Position numbers and translations under genes: made by a program
Assembly: GCA_021298215.1 (NCBI GenBank)
Contig: JAJTEE010000004.1
Location: forward strand, 1-64,000
Source of the DNA: Alphaproteobacteria bacterium
GTDB taxonomy: Bacteria; Pseudomonadota; Alphaproteobacteria; Paracaedibacterales; CAITNM01
Length of the DNA: 64,000 bases
Reading direction: 5' to 3'
Notes under the pieces: generated by a model
Told to the model about the DNA's origin: nothing
What the model saw: only the letters and a program-made list of their open reading frames with translations
Database searches by the model: none
Shown: piece by piece, positions 38,715 to 48,208 of the stretch
How positions within the stretch are numbered: the first letter of the stretch is position 1
Layout: each line of letters opens with the position of its first letter

Positions 38715-39776
38715 ATGAAAAAGACTTTACAGTTTGCATTTTTGACATTGTTTGGCTTAAATGGCCTCTATGCATTCAACCCCTTTACAGCGGCAAGAAA
38801 CGTTGCATCCGGAGAAAGACTATGTCAGCCAAAGCTCGTAGACGAAATTAAGGTAGGATTACCTGAATACGAGAAATCTCATGGCGGGTCAAACGGTCAC
38901 GTTATTCATAGCAACAAAAAAAGTCTGAAACGTTCGCAAGATCTTGAAAAGAAAATGCAGCTTTTAGTGAAGTGTACCGGAAGTTCAGTAAGTCAAGCAC
39001 AAGTTGAAAAACTTGCCAAAAATCACGCCAAAATGGCCCAAGAAATGGCAAAAATATGCTACAATGATCCTCAATTTGGACAACGGTTCAACACCCAGTG
39101 TCAAATTGCTGTACAAGCGGACAATTATCTAAAAAAGAAGAGCGCTAAAAAGAAAAGCAAAGGATCCATGTTTAGCCGTATGACTGGCAAAAAGAAGAGC
39201 CCTAGTTATTACCAAAGCGCTCCAAGCAATAATGGATATGGCGGCAACTATAATCCGATGTATGGAGGTCAACAACCTCAATTCGGCGGACAGCCACAAC
39301 AGTTCGGCTATAATCCGCAACAACAATTCGGTGGGCAAGCTCCTTATGGGCAACCTCAATTCGGCGGACAGCCACAGCAGTTCGGTTATAATCCACAACA
39401 ACAATTCGGTGGACAAGCTCCTTATGGGCAACCTCAATTCGGCGGACAGCCACAACAGTTCGGTTACAATCCACAACAACAATTCGGTGGACAAGCTCCC
39501 TATGGACAGCCTCAATTCGGTCAGCAACCACAATTTGGCGGATACAACCCACACCAATCTATGTATGGTGCTCCTATGACTCAACCTTATTATGGAAACC
39601 CACAAGCGCTGCCGTATGCACAAGCTTCATATGCCCCTGCTCAAATGGCTTATGCGCAACCAATACCAAGTGCTCCAGCTCTACCTGTAGCAACACCTGT
39701 TGCAGGACAACCTGCTGCTAACGGGCAAATTATTGGACATAATGCTTCTCAAGGCATTGTTTGCGCCTGCCCATAA
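38715..39776 (+). CDS. Secreted Gln/Gly-rich tandem-repeat protein
   Basis: 353 residues. Signal peptide (LQFAFLTLFGLNGLYA), then a basic helical domain (about 25-165) with three or four Cys and Lys-rich KKKSAKKKSKGS, then a low-complexity region (about 175-290) rich in Gln, Gly, Pro, Phe and Tyr. Three near-identical 26-residue units of type QPQFGGQPQQFGYNPQ..., a fourth partial one, then an Ala/Pro-rich tail ending VCACP. Composition recalls sticky surface or phase-separating proteins; the function is unknown. Its own unit, ending in a terminator at 39791. Confidence 0.8.
   Translation: MKKTLQFAFLTLFGLNGLYAFNPFTAARNVASGERLCQPKLVDEIKVGLPEYEKSHGGSNGHVIHSNKKSLKRSQDLEKKMQLLVKCTGSSVSQAQVEKLAKNHAKMAQEMAKICYNDPQFGQRFNTQCQIAVQADNYLKKKSAKKKSKGSMFSRMTGKKKSPSYYQSAPSNNGYGGNYNPMYGGQQPQFGGQPQQFGYNPQQQFGGQAPYGQPQFGGQPQQFGYNPQQQFGGQAPYGQPQFGGQPQQFGYNPQQQFGGQAPYGQPQFGQQPQFGGYNPHQSMYGAPMTQPYYGNPQALPYAQASYAPAQMAYAQPIPSAPALPVATPVAGQPAANGQIIGHNASQGIVCACP
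39273..39506 (+). repeat. 78-bp tandem repeat, three copies
   Basis: Three successive 78-bp units (39273-39350, 39351-39428, 39429-39506) inside the Gln/Gly-rich secreted protein gene, followed by a degenerate partial unit to about 39550. Copies differ mainly at synonymous positions. Such arrays change copy number by slippage or recombination. Confidence 0.9.
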
Positions 39777-39790
39777 TAAAAAATTCATAG

Positions 39791-39830
39791 ACCTTAAGTG
39801 ACGAGTAGTATTCGTTCTTAAGGTTTTCTA
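39791..39830 (+). terminator. Intrinsic terminator after the repeat protein gene
   Basis: ACCTTAAG (39791-39798) pairs with CTTAAGGT (39817-39824), with further pairing of ACGA/TCGT inside, then TTTCTAT. Lies 15 bp after the stop and before alr. Confidence 0.65.
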
Positions 39831-39865
39831 TATTAGCACCATAGAAACAAAATCTGAGAATCTCT

Positions 39866-40951
39866 ATGAGCCGTGGAGCAATCGCCATCCTATCTAGCGA
39901 AAACTTACTGCACAATGTGCAGCAAGTGAAAGCCGCCGCCCCTTCTAAACCTATGATCGCTATGGTTAAAGCCAATGCTTTTGGTCACGGCATCCGCTCT
40001 ACCTCATTAAGACTTGAAAAATATGTCGATAATTTAGGAGTAGCTTCCATTGAAGAAGCTCTTGCTCTACGCAAAGTTGGTATCAAAAAACCTATTACCC
40101 TTATCGAAGGAGTGTTTGAACCCGACGAATTGCTTGTCGCCGCATGCCAACAATTTCACGTTGTTTTCCACGACATGATGCAACTGGAATGGTTGAAGGG
40201 CCTTCATCTGCCGCTCCCCTTAACTGCATGGATTAAGGTCGATACCGGCATGGGACGCCTCGGATTCACGATTGACGATGCCCCGCATGCTTTAAGAGTG
40301 CTCAAAGAGTCAAAATTTATTCAACAACCCATAGGTCTTATGTCACACCTAAGTTGCGCAGATGAACCTAATCACCCCCTCAATGCTGTTCAGCTTGACG
40401 CATTTTCAAAGCTCGCAAAAGATTGGCAAGGACCAAAAAGCCTCTCTAACTCTGCAGCAATATTTTCAATGCCACAAACCCATTTCGATGTTATTCGTCC
40501 CGGTATTTGTCTGTATGGCATATCACCAGTCCAGCATAAAAAAGCCAGCGACTTTAACCTAAAGCCCGTCATGACCTTACAAACTCGCCTTATTTCCGTT
40601 AGAAAACGAGAAGCTGATTCTTTTGTTGGTTACGGAGGCACCTATAAATGCGCAGAACCGATGAATATTGGCGTCATCGCCATTGGGTATGGGGATGGCT
40701 ATTTACGCTCACTTCCTTCGCACACACCCGTACTTGTTAACGATAAAAAATGCCACCTCGTCGGCCGCATTTCTATGGATATGGCTGCTATTGATTTGCG
40801 CGGCTGCGACAATGCCAAAGTCGGCGACCCAGTTATCCTTTGGGGCGAAGGCTTACCTATTGAAGAAATCATTGCCAACTCACCCATGATTGCTAATGAA
40901 ATGCTTACCAGCGTGCAATCGCGCGTGAAATTCCATTGGACGCTAAGTTAA
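39866..40951 (+). CDS. alr: Alanine racemase
   Basis: PLP enzyme making D-alanine for peptidoglycan, 361 residues. The PLP lysine is Lys35 in AMVKANAFGHG; the second catalytic base Tyr256 is in FVGYGGTY; RISMDM and the phosphate-binding region are present. It supplies D-Ala for the MurF step encoded at 14 kb. Confidence 0.95.
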   Translation: MSRGAIAILSSENLLHNVQQVKAAAPSKPMIAMVKANAFGHGIRSTSLRLEKYVDNLGVASIEEALALRKVGIKKPITLIEGVFEPDELLVAACQQFHVVFHDMMQLEWLKGLHLPLPLTAWIKVDTGMGRLGFTIDDAPHALRVLKESKFIQQPIGLMSHLSCADEPNHPLNAVQLDAFSKLAKDWQGPKSLSNSAAIFSMPQTHFDVIRPGICLYGISPVQHKKASDFNLKPVMTLQTRLISVRKREADSFVGYGGTYKCAEPMNIGVIAIGYGDGYLRSLPSHTPVLVNDKKCHLVGRISMDMAAIDLRGCDNAKVGDPVILWGEGLPIEEIIANSPMIANEMLTSVQSRVKFHWTLS

Positions 40952-41010
40952 TAAAAAAGTAAAATTATTTATGTATACTAAATTATTAATAAAATTAAAT
41001 AAAGTTTTTT

Positions 41011-41292
41011 ATGTTCAAAAAATGGTTTACATTTTTTACTATTTGTTGCGCAACCACTCAAATACATGGAGCAGAGAGGCTTGATGAAGGAGCTCAAACT
41101 GAAACGAGAATTCGTAGACTAGAATCCTCTGGTAATATCTATATTTCAGATATAACTTGGGGGAGATTTAGCTTCTCCTCCGAAGCCACCCACCACGGGA
41201 TTACCAATTTTAGAGCACCCTCCTCGAGTAGAGCAACAAATGTAAATGCTTCGGATGCTGAGAGTAGAGGATTAGATAGCGCTCAACCCTAA
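41011..41292 (+). CDS. Small secreted peptide, unknown
   Basis: 93 residues with signal peptide (KKWFTFFTICCATTQIHG) and a short polar, Ser/Arg-rich mature part. No relatives recognised and no clear ribosome site, so it is a weaker call, though the signal peptide pattern matches its neighbours at 38181 and 38715. Confidence 0.5.
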   Translation: MFKKWFTFFTICCATTQIHGAERLDEGAQTETRIRRLESSGNIYISDITWGRFSFSSEATHHGITNFRAPSSSRATNVNASDAESRGLDSAQP

Positions 41293-41388
41293 GCCAAATC
41301 CACAAACATTCTGCTGAATAATAACTATATTTTTGAGCAGAATACTGTACAATAAATTTTTCCTGCTCGCCGAACCAACATATAAAAT

Positions 41389-42021
41389 ATGCAAAAAGTC
41401 TTCTGGGATAATCCTTATCAACACTCTCTTGAAACAACGGTGGCGGCGGTTTCAGGCAATCAAGTGACGTTTGCGGAAACGATCGCGTTCTCTTTTTCCG
41501 GAGGACAAGAAAGTGATAAAGCCACCATTAACGACATGCCCATTCTCGATTCCAAAATGGAAAATAATCTTATTATCTATACGCTGCCTGATGATCACAG
41601 CATCACCGTCGGCGATCACGTTACCATGAAGATCGATTGGCCGCGCCGCCATAGACTTATGCGATTACACTTTGCCGCTGAACTTGTGCTTGAAATTGTC
41701 ACGCAACACTTTGGCTTTGAAAAAGTTGGCGCCCATATTGCCGAATCCAAATCTCGCATTGATTTTATCTCAGATACCAATATTTCCGGCATCTTTGATG
41801 CCATTCTTGAAAAATACAATGCCATCATCGATGCTGATCTTCCTATCCACACCGGCTTTACCGATGTTGCCACTCAACGCCGTTTCTGGAAAATCGATGG
41901 CTTTGCCGAAGTTCCCTGCGGCGGTACCCATGTAAAATCAACCGGCGAGGTTGGCTTTATTACCCTAAAGCGCTCTCACCCCGGAAAATCTATTGAACGC
42001 ATTGAAATTTATCTTGTCTAA
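41389..42021 (+). CDS. AlaX-like alanyl-tRNA editing domain protein
   Basis: 210 residues, a free-standing relative of the AlaRS editing domain that hydrolyses mischarged tRNA-Ala. Seen: GGQESDKA (canonical GGQPxD), RRHRLMRLH, and CGGTH with Cys177 and His181 as metal ligands. The first metal motif, usually HxxxH, reads HFAAE (His94, Glu98) here, so one ligand is Glu or is replaced. It lies 70 bp before a MerR-TipAS gene on the same strand. Confidence 0.85.
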   Translation: MQKVFWDNPYQHSLETTVAAVSGNQVTFAETIAFSFSGGQESDKATINDMPILDSKMENNLIIYTLPDDHSITVGDHVTMKIDWPRRHRLMRLHFAAELVLEIVTQHFGFEKVGAHIAESKSRIDFISDTNISGIFDAILEKYNAIIDADLPIHTGFTDVATQRRFWKIDGFAEVPCGGTHVKSTGEVGFITLKRSHPGKSIERIEIYLV

Positions 42022-42040
42022 AATTTTTCAAAAAAACCTC

Positions 42041-42071
42041 TTGAGCCTATAGTTGCTATATCCCTTATCGT
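42041..42071 (+). promoter_or_regulatory. MerR-type promoter with operator dyad
   Basis: TTGAGC (42041-42046) and TATCGT (42066-42071) are separated by 19 bp, the long spacer of MerR-activated promoters. The spacer holds the dyad CTATAG TTG CTATAT (47-52 and 56-61) centred on 42054. It stands just upstream of the merR-type gene, so autoregulation is likely. Confidence 0.6.
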
Positions 42072-42091
42072 CAATATTAAGGAGGAACGTT

Positions 42092-43027
42092 ATGACCCGT
42101 TGGTATGTAAAAGAACTAAGCAAACTCACGCATGTATCGGTGCAAACCCTGCACTATTACGACAAAATTGCGTTGTTAAAGCCAAGTCTTCGCCTAGATA
42201 ACGGATATCGCCTGTACTCCGAACCAGATTTATTAAAGCTACAGCAAATTCTGGCTCTAAAGTTTTTTGGGTTTGATTTGTTTCAAATTAAGTCGCTGCT
42301 TACAAATAATGCAGATGTATTAGATCACTTTTTAGTGCAATCCCAACTTTTGCAAAAAAAAGCAGCCACCCTTATTGAAGCCAGCAACACACTACAAAAC
42401 ATCATCGCCGAATGCCGCACTGATAAATCTGTGCCATGGAAAACAATTATCAAATCGATAGAGGTATATCAGATGACACAACAACTTGAACAATCTTGGG
42501 TAAAAGAAATCTTCACTCCCAACGAGCTAAAACAATATGCAGATTTTCAATCAGAGCTACATGCCCACCCTGAGCAAAAAGCTAAAATTCAAAAAAATTT
42601 GGAAGATCTAGTCGAACAAATGCACGCAAACATCACGTGCGATCCAAAATCTGACATCAGCATCAATATTGCCAAAAACTACATGCACCAAATTAATGAA
42701 CTATACGGGAAAAAATATGCACACCTACGCACCAAAAAATTTGAAAAAGGTTTTGGTGAAGGAAAAGGGCTAGAGGAAAGCGGTGGTTTAACACCAGAAA
42801 TTATGGTTTGGCTCGAAAAGGCCATGGACGCCTATTGGCGACAACGCCTTTATAACATCCTCGCTCAAGTCGGAAAAGCTACTGACGCAAACGTATTAAA
42901 CAACTGGAACCAAGCCTTGGACGATATGTACGGCGAAGACGTTGATCGCAAAACTGACCTTATAAAAATGGCATTAACTGATGTAACCATCAGCCAAGCA
43001 GCAAAAAAATGGCTAAAAACATTATAA
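42092..43027 (+). CDS. MerR family regulator with TipAS domain
   Basis: 311 residues. N-terminal MerR winged helix (WYVKELSKLTHVSVQTLHYYDKIALLKPS, then NGYRLYSEPDLLKLQQI), a coiled-coil dimerisation helix, and from about residue 160 a TipAS-like all-alpha domain (FTPNELKQYADFQSE; ITPEIMVWLEKAMDAYW). TipAS domains bind thiopeptides or other ligands. A perfect AAGGAGG precedes ATG 42092, and a MerR-type promoter lies directly upstream. Confidence 0.92.
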   Translation: MTRWYVKELSKLTHVSVQTLHYYDKIALLKPSLRLDNGYRLYSEPDLLKLQQILALKFFGFDLFQIKSLLTNNADVLDHFLVQSQLLQKKAATLIEASNTLQNIIAECRTDKSVPWKTIIKSIEVYQMTQQLEQSWVKEIFTPNELKQYADFQSELHAHPEQKAKIQKNLEDLVEQMHANITCDPKSDISINIAKNYMHQINELYGKKYAHLRTKKFEKGFGEGKGLEESGGLTPEIMVWLEKAMDAYWRQRLYNILAQVGKATDANVLNNWNQALDDMYGEDVDRKTDLIKMALTDVTISQAAKKWLKTL

Positions 43028-43039
43028 TAGTTAAAACAT

Positions 43040-43543
43040 TTATTCTTCAGCGTTAAAAGCTTTATCAACAAACCTAAAACCGGAAGTTTCTGATTTTCTT
43101 TTTCTTCTCAAAGAATTGTTGCTAGCGTCTTTTAACGCTATTTTCTCTGTGGAAATTGATAACCTTCTAATATCTCTGTCTTCTGGAGAATTAAATGGCA
43201 CAGGACTAAATGGTATAGGACTCAACAGTATCGATCCTAATAATTCTTTGGATACTTCTAATGATAATTTCGCTCTCTTACTTACTTGTTGAGGAGTCGT
43301 TTCAAAATTTGGCAATGACATATCAGGAGAAAAATTTTCTTTAAAAGTAGTAACACTGAAAGATGATGTATCAGTCCCGCAATCTTGTCTTGATAAATCA
43401 AAATCAGCATTTAATTTTATTTTTCCGGTATCTGCCTCTTTCTCAATATCACTTGGGTTAACTATTGCCATCTGCGTTAATACAAGCAACACACTGCACT
43501 TTAATCTTATAGCCACGCTCAAAAATTTTTCTCTTAAAAACAT
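43040..43543 (-). CDS. Putative secreted protein, unknown
   Basis: About 167 residues with an N-terminal signal-like hydrophobic stretch (KCSVLLVLTQMAIV) and a polar, Ser/Pro-rich disordered remainder ending in a basic segment (LRRKRKSE). The ATG at 43543 is preferred over a TTG three bases upstream; there is no strong ribosome site. It converges on the merR gene. Confidence 0.5.
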   Translation of the reverse strand: MFLREKFLSVAIRLKCSVLLVLTQMAIVNPSDIEKEADTGKIKLNADFDLSRQDCGTDTSSFSVTTFKENFSPDMSLPNFETTPQQVSKRAKLSLEVSKELLGSILLSPIPFSPVPFNSPEDRDIRRLSISTEKIALKDASNNSLRRKRKSETSGFRFVDKAFNAEE

Positions 43544-43617
43544 CAAAAAGAATATTTTAAATTAATTTAAGAAAAAATCTATGTAATTTGTATCTTTTTT
43601 TGAAAGTGAAACTAAAC

Positions 43618-44163
43618 CTATAGAGAAGCCACATGTTCTAAAATTTTCTTTGCAGCTTTAGGCACCGACATATTAGTCACATCCATTTCTAAATAATTCG
43701 AATGCGAAATAGTAATAAGTGGTAATTCTAATTCAATATCTTTGGGATTTATTGTTTTCCATCTTTCTTTTCGAGACAGTTGAACTACCCTTTTTAAATT
43801 TTCTTCCTTTGAAATAAGTAACTTCACTGGCACAAACACAGCTCCTCGATTTGCTGCCATTTTTTCGACTTGCTCATAAATCTTACGGTCACCAATTGAT
43901 TCAGAAAGTACATTTGTAAGCACATAATTTTTATCAATCTGATCTTCAATAAAATTGATCGCGATATCTCTTATTTTTCGAATGGCCGCCCAAGCTGAGT
44001 CAGGAATGGGAACAAAGCCATCATATTGGCCTAACGTGAAAATAACATTATTGATTAATTGATTATCACAAACCACATAACCTGATTTTGCTAATTCTTG
44101 ACTAATTGTATATTTACCTGTTCCTGGTGTACCGATTAAGTAAAGTATGTAGTGCTTTTCCAC
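43618..44163 (-). CDS. P-loop nucleoside/nucleotide kinase-like ATPase
   Basis: 181 residues with Walker A GTPGTGKYT near the N-terminus and a kinase-like fold pattern (LLISKEENLKRVVQLSRKER as a lid-like basic segment). It resembles AAA_33/adenylate-kinase-like small kinases; the substrate is unknown. A GTG start directly follows the perM stop, so it is coupled to the clpB-perM unit. Confidence 0.75.
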   Translation of the reverse strand: MEKHYILYLIGTPGTGKYTISQELAKSGYVVCDNQLINNVIFTLGQYDGFVPIPDSAWAAIRKIRDIAINFIEDQIDKNYVLTNVLSESIGDRKIYEQVEKMAANRGAVFVPVKLLISKEENLKRVVQLSRKERWKTINPKDIELELPLITISHSNYLEMDVTNMSVPKAAKKILEHVASL

Positions 44164-45192
44164 CTACTTAATCTCTTTCCACAGCGCGCGCACAACCGTG
44201 CTAATAATCGCCGCTGTGGGCAGCGCTAGCACAATACCAAAAAATCCAAACCAGGTAGCACATGCAAGCAAACTAAACAAAATCCAAACCGGTGGCACGC
44301 CTATGCGTCCGCCAACAAATCGAGGAGTTAAAAAATTACCCTCAATCGCCTGCACAATTAGAAACACCAATCCAATGGAAATTAGTGGATTCCATGTATC
44401 ATGCCCACTCAAGTGAATAAGCGTGCTTACCAAAAATCCAATTAACGCCCCCACATACGGAATAAAGGAAATACAACCTGTAAAAATCCCCACAAATACT
44501 GCGTTCTTAAGCCCTACAACCGTTAATCCAATAGAATATAAAACCGCCAAAATCAGACAAACTAGCATCTGCCCTTTTGCATAGCTTGCCAAATTCTGAT
44601 CAATCACCTGCCCATAATGCACCATTTTCGCTGCATTTTTTTTAGGTAATAATGATTGCACAATCCCAACAAATTTCGGCCAATCTTTAAGAATATAAAA
44701 CATCACCACAGGGGTTAATATAACCAACGACACAACGTTTGCTAGAGCCAGACCGTTGCTTAAAATATTAAGAATAAATTGCACCATCCACGTCATAATG
44801 CTGCCAAATTGATCGCTAATCTGTGCTTTAATTTTTACAATGTCTTCTGGCGGTAAACGCTCGGTCACAAAGTCTAGCAATGGATTAGTCAGACTATAAA
44901 AATGTTGTACGAGAGCAGGCATGTTCCTTGATAAAAGAATGAATTCTTTTTGCAAAAATGGCACCGCTACCATCATCAATAAGCCCAGCGCCAAAAGCAC
45001 TGTTAAAATCATCAATAATGATCCAAATCCTCTTGGAACTTTTAAATTCTCAAGCGCAGTAACAGGGCGATTTAATATATAAGCGCCTATAAGTCCGGCA
45101 ATAAATGGAACCAAAATAGTGCCAAGGCTATGCAAAGCTATGCCCAATAAAAACACGCCAATTAGTCCTAAAAACATCAAATAATTTTTCAT
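44164..45192 (-). CDS. AI-2E family transporter (PerM)
   Basis: 342 residues, about eight helices, with the family pattern FIPYVGALIGFL near the end of the conserved block and PTAAIISTVVRALW at the C-terminus. Members include PerM/YhhT and putative AI-2 exporters; the substrate here is undetermined. Its ATG overlaps the clpB stop (TAATG). Confidence 0.88.
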   Translation of the reverse strand: MKNYLMFLGLIGVFLLGIALHSLGTILVPFIAGLIGAYILNRPVTALENLKVPRGFGSLLMILTVLLALGLLMMVAVPFLQKEFILLSRNMPALVQHFYSLTNPLLDFVTERLPPEDIVKIKAQISDQFGSIMTWMVQFILNILSNGLALANVVSLVILTPVVMFYILKDWPKFVGIVQSLLPKKNAAKMVHYGQVIDQNLASYAKGQMLVCLILAVLYSIGLTVVGLKNAVFVGIFTGCISFIPYVGALIGFLVSTLIHLSGHDTWNPLISIGLVFLIVQAIEGNFLTPRFVGGRIGVPPVWILFSLLACATWFGFFGIVLALPTAAIISTVVRALWKEIK

Positions 45193-47786
45193 TAAGCAAC
45201 CTTTTGTGCCAATGTTGATTTTATCTCTAGTGCATCATTCTTTTGTGTTAAAATCAACTGTTCGCCCACCTTCACTGTTCCTTCTAAAATCTTTAGGGCT
45301 AAAGGATCTTGCACCAATCGTTGTATAACGCGTTTTAAAGGACGCGCACCATACACAGGATCATACCCCAAATCTGCCAACATTGCTGCGGCCTTCTCAT
45401 CCCAAGTTAGAGTAAGCTTTTTATCTTCTAATCTTTTTGCGAGCTGCTTCAGTTGAATTTCAACAATCTTCACCATGTCAGCTTTTTGCAACCGATTAAA
45501 AATTAGCATCTCATCTAAGCGATTCAAAAATTCAGGACGAAACTCTTCACGGACTGTATGCATCACTTGATCACGCACTTTTGGAATAATTACTGTTTCA
45601 TCTTCTGGCTGATGGGCAAGCGCCTCTGATCCAAGATTTGACGTTAAAATGATAATTGTATTTTTAAAATCAACCGTATGTCCTTGCGAATCCGTCAAAC
45701 GCCCATCATCTAGTACTTGCAGCAGTAAATTGAAAACATCGCGATGCGCTTTTTCTACTTCATCGAACAAAATCACGGCATAAGGGCGACGACGTATACT
45801 CTCTGTTAACTCACCACCTTGCTCATACCCAACATACCCAGGAGGTGCGCCAATCAGCCTTGCGACACTATGCTTTTCCATGTATTCCGACATATCAATG
45901 CGCACCATGCTTGCTTCATCATCAAATAAAAATTCTGCCAACGCTTTACAAACTTCTGTCTTACCAACACCCGTAGGTCCTAAAAATAAGAACGAACCCA
46001 TCGGACGATTTGGGTCTTGAAGCCCCGCTCTTGATCGCCGTATTGCGTTTGCAATCGCTGTAATCGCTTCATTTTGTCCAATTACTCGCGCATGGATATG
46101 CTCTTCAATTTTTAAAAGCTTTGATTTTTCGCTCTCCAGCATCTTTTCAACTGGGATACCGGTCCAGCGCGAGACCACAAGAGCAATATCTTCTGCCGTA
46201 ATTTGCTCTTGCACACCCGCACTTTTATCACTCTTTTGAGAACTTTCTTCAAGCTTTGCTTCCAGAGTTGGCAGCTTACCATACATGATTTCACTGGCCT
46301 TACCTAAATCACCACGGCGCTGAGCGACTTCTGCATCCGATTTCAATCTATCAATCTCTGCTTTTAAATGTCTTATTTCAGCAATAGATTTCTTATCCTT
46401 TTGCCATGCATCCGAGAGAACTCGAGATTTTTCTTCCAAATCGGCAAGCTCTTTTTCTAACTTTTCAAGACGATCTTTTGATGCCTCATCTGTCTCCTTT
46501 TTTAAGGCCTCTCGCTCAATCTTTAATTGAATAATGCGTCTATCCAATTCATCAATGTCTTCTGGCTTAGAATCTACAATCATGCGTAGTCGACTAGCAG
46601 CCTCATCCATTAGATCAATCGCTTTATCCGGCAAAAAACGATCACTAATATACCGATTCGAATAGGTACAAGACGCCACAATCGCACTATCACTAATGCG
46701 AATACCATGGTGTAATTCGTATTTCTCTTTAAGCCCGCGCAAAATCGAAATGCTATCCTCAACGCTTGGTTCTTCAACCATCACCGGCTGAAAGCGCCTT
46801 GCAAGTGCTGGATCTTTTTCGATATGCAAACGATACTCATCAAGCGTTGTCGCCCCAATACAATGCAGCTCACCCCTAGCCAGCGCAGGTTTTAACATAT
46901 TCGAAGCATCCATGGCTCCGTCCGTTTTTCCAGCTCCTACCAGCGTATGCAATTCATCAATAAATAAAATTACTTCGCCTTCTGCTTTCGTAATTTCATT
47001 TAAAACGGCCTTCAGCCGCTCTTCAAACTCTCCACGAAATTTTGCACCTGCAAGTAAAGCCCCTAAATCTAGAGCCATTAAACGCGTATTTTTCATGGAT
47101 TCGGGCACATCACCATTTACAATCCGCAAGGCAAGACCTTCTGCAATCGCTGTTTTACCAACACCAGGCTCACCAATTAAAACCGGATTATTTTTTGTGC
47201 GACGCGTTAAAACCTGAATCGTGCGGCGAATCTCTTCATCACGCCCAATCACCGGATCTAGCTTTCCTTTTTTCGCTACATCTGTTAGATCCCTCGCATA
47301 CTTTTCAAGTGCTTCTAAGTTTTCATCAGCTGTTTGCGTATCCATACGTTGGCCCTTTCGCATTTCATTAATAACTGAATTAAGTTTTGATGAAGAAATA
47401 CCATGCTTTTCAAAAAATTCTCTGAAAGGTGAGGTCGCACTTAGCGCCAGCATCACCATATCAACGCCGGTATATGTATCTTGAATTTTTTTCGAATTGT
47501 TTTGAGCTGTTTCTAACACTTGAATCAACTCACGCGATAAATACATCTGCTCAGCGGCACCTTCAACTTTTGGAAGACGCTCAATTTCCTGAGCGCATGC
47601 ATTTTTTAAAACGATAAGATTAACCCCTAATTTTTCAAGGAGTCTTGCCCCTAAATCATTCGACGACTCTAGCAGCGCGGCCAGAACGTGCCACGGGCTT
47701 AGCTGCTGGTTTTTCTTCGTCGCCGCTAACGTTTGAGCTGTTTGCAACGTTTGCTGCATCGATTGGGTAAACATTTCTGGATTCAT
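45192..47786 (-). CDS. clpB: Disaggregase ClpB
   Basis: AAA+ disaggregase working with DnaK, 864 residues. Seen: Clp-N repeats at 1-150; AAA1 with GEPGVGKT and [12 protein letters not shown]; the coiled-coil middle domain (about 410-530) that defines ClpB; AAA2 with [21 protein letters not shown] and a GYVGYE pore loop. The ATG at 47786 has GAGGGAG 6 nt upstream and overlaps the 3' end of the DUF4167 gene by 131 bp in another frame. Confidence 0.97.
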   Translation of the reverse strand: MNPEMFTQSMQQTLQTAQTLAATKKNQQLSPWHVLAALLESSNDLGARLLEKLGVNLIVLKNACAQEIERLPKVEGAAEQMYLSRELIQVLETAQNNSKKIQDTYTGVDMVMLALSATSPFREFFEKHGISSSKLNSVINEMRKGQRMDTQTADENLEALEKYARDLTDVAKKGKLDPVIGRDEEIRRTIQVLTRRTKNNPVLIGEPGVGKTAIAEGLALRIVNGDVPESMKNTRLMALDLGALLAGAKFRGEFEERLKAVLNEITKAEGEVILFIDELHTLVGAGKTDGAMDASNMLKPALARGELHCIGATTLDEYRLHIEKDPALARRFQPVMVEEPSVEDSISILRGLKEKYELHHGIRISDSAIVASCTYSNRYISDRFLPDKAIDLMDEAASRLRMIVDSKPEDIDELDRRIIQLKIEREALKKETDEASKDRLEKLEKELADLEEKSRVLSDAWQKDKKSIAEIRHLKAEIDRLKSDAEVAQRRGDLGKASEIMYGKLPTLEAKLEESSQKSDKSAGVQEQITAEDIALVVSRWTGIPVEKMLESEKSKLLKIEEHIHARVIGQNEAITAIANAIRRSRAGLQDPNRPMGSFLFLGPTGVGKTEVCKALAEFLFDDEASMVRIDMSEYMEKHSVARLIGAPPGYVGYEQGGELTESIRRRPYAVILFDEVEKAHRDVFNLLLQVLDDGRLTDSQGHTVDFKNTIIILTSNLGSEALAHQPEDETVIIPKVRDQVMHTVREEFRPEFLNRLDEMLIFNRLQKADMVKIVEIQLKQLAKRLEDKKLTLTWDEKAAAMLADLGYDPVYGARPLKRVIQRLVQDPLALKILEGTVKVGEQLILTQKNDALEIKSTLAQKVA

Positions 47787-48105
47787 CTTGAACTCCCTCA
47801 ACCTCGCGTTGTGCTTTTTCAACCGCAAGCCGATCTTGTAGGCGCTCATTTAAAATGCGTTGATAGTGATCCGCATGCTGGTAAAAGCTTTCTGCTGCTA
47901 TTCTATCACCGGAGGCTATAGATTCACGAGCAAAATTATTAAATTTATCAACAAACTGCTTAAGGTACTGCACGTTATGACGACATCTCGAATCAATTCG
48001 ACCAACGTCATTTGTTTCTGAGTACTGTTTATGATCTTGGTGACCTGATAAAGGTCTTGAAGAACGCCCTCTCATTTTGGGCTTACGCATATGATGCATT
48101 TTCAT
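47656..48105 (-). CDS. DUF4167 domain protein
   Basis: 149 residues: a basic N-terminal tail ([13 protein letters not shown]) and the DUF4167 core (about 41-90, [24 protein letters not shown] then [20 protein letters not shown]), found in alphaproteobacteria next to clpB; the function is unknown, with RNA or ribosome association suggested by the basic tails. The last 43 codons overlap clpB's N-terminal coding sequence in another frame and encode an Ala/Ser/Lys-rich tail. Confidence 0.85.
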   Translation of the reverse strand: MKMHHMRKPKMRGRSSRPLSGHQDHKQYSETNDVGRIDSRCRHNVQYLKQFVDKFNNFARESIASGDRIAAESFYQHADHYQRILNERLQDRLAVEKAQREVEGVQDESRNVYPIDAANVANSSNVSGDEEKPAAKPVARSGRAARVVE

Positions 48106-48208
48106 TATTACTTATACAACCACTGATATCGTTTGGAAAAATTTACAATCGCACTTATACTTTTAATATGCGATTTAACATTTACGCTCACGCGCAATAT
48201 ACACATTA

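Noticed and set aside
39129-39623. Long open frames antisense to and out of frame with the Gln/Gly repeat gene.
   Set aside because: They arise from the repeat composition of the real gene; no start signals and no protein-like sequence.
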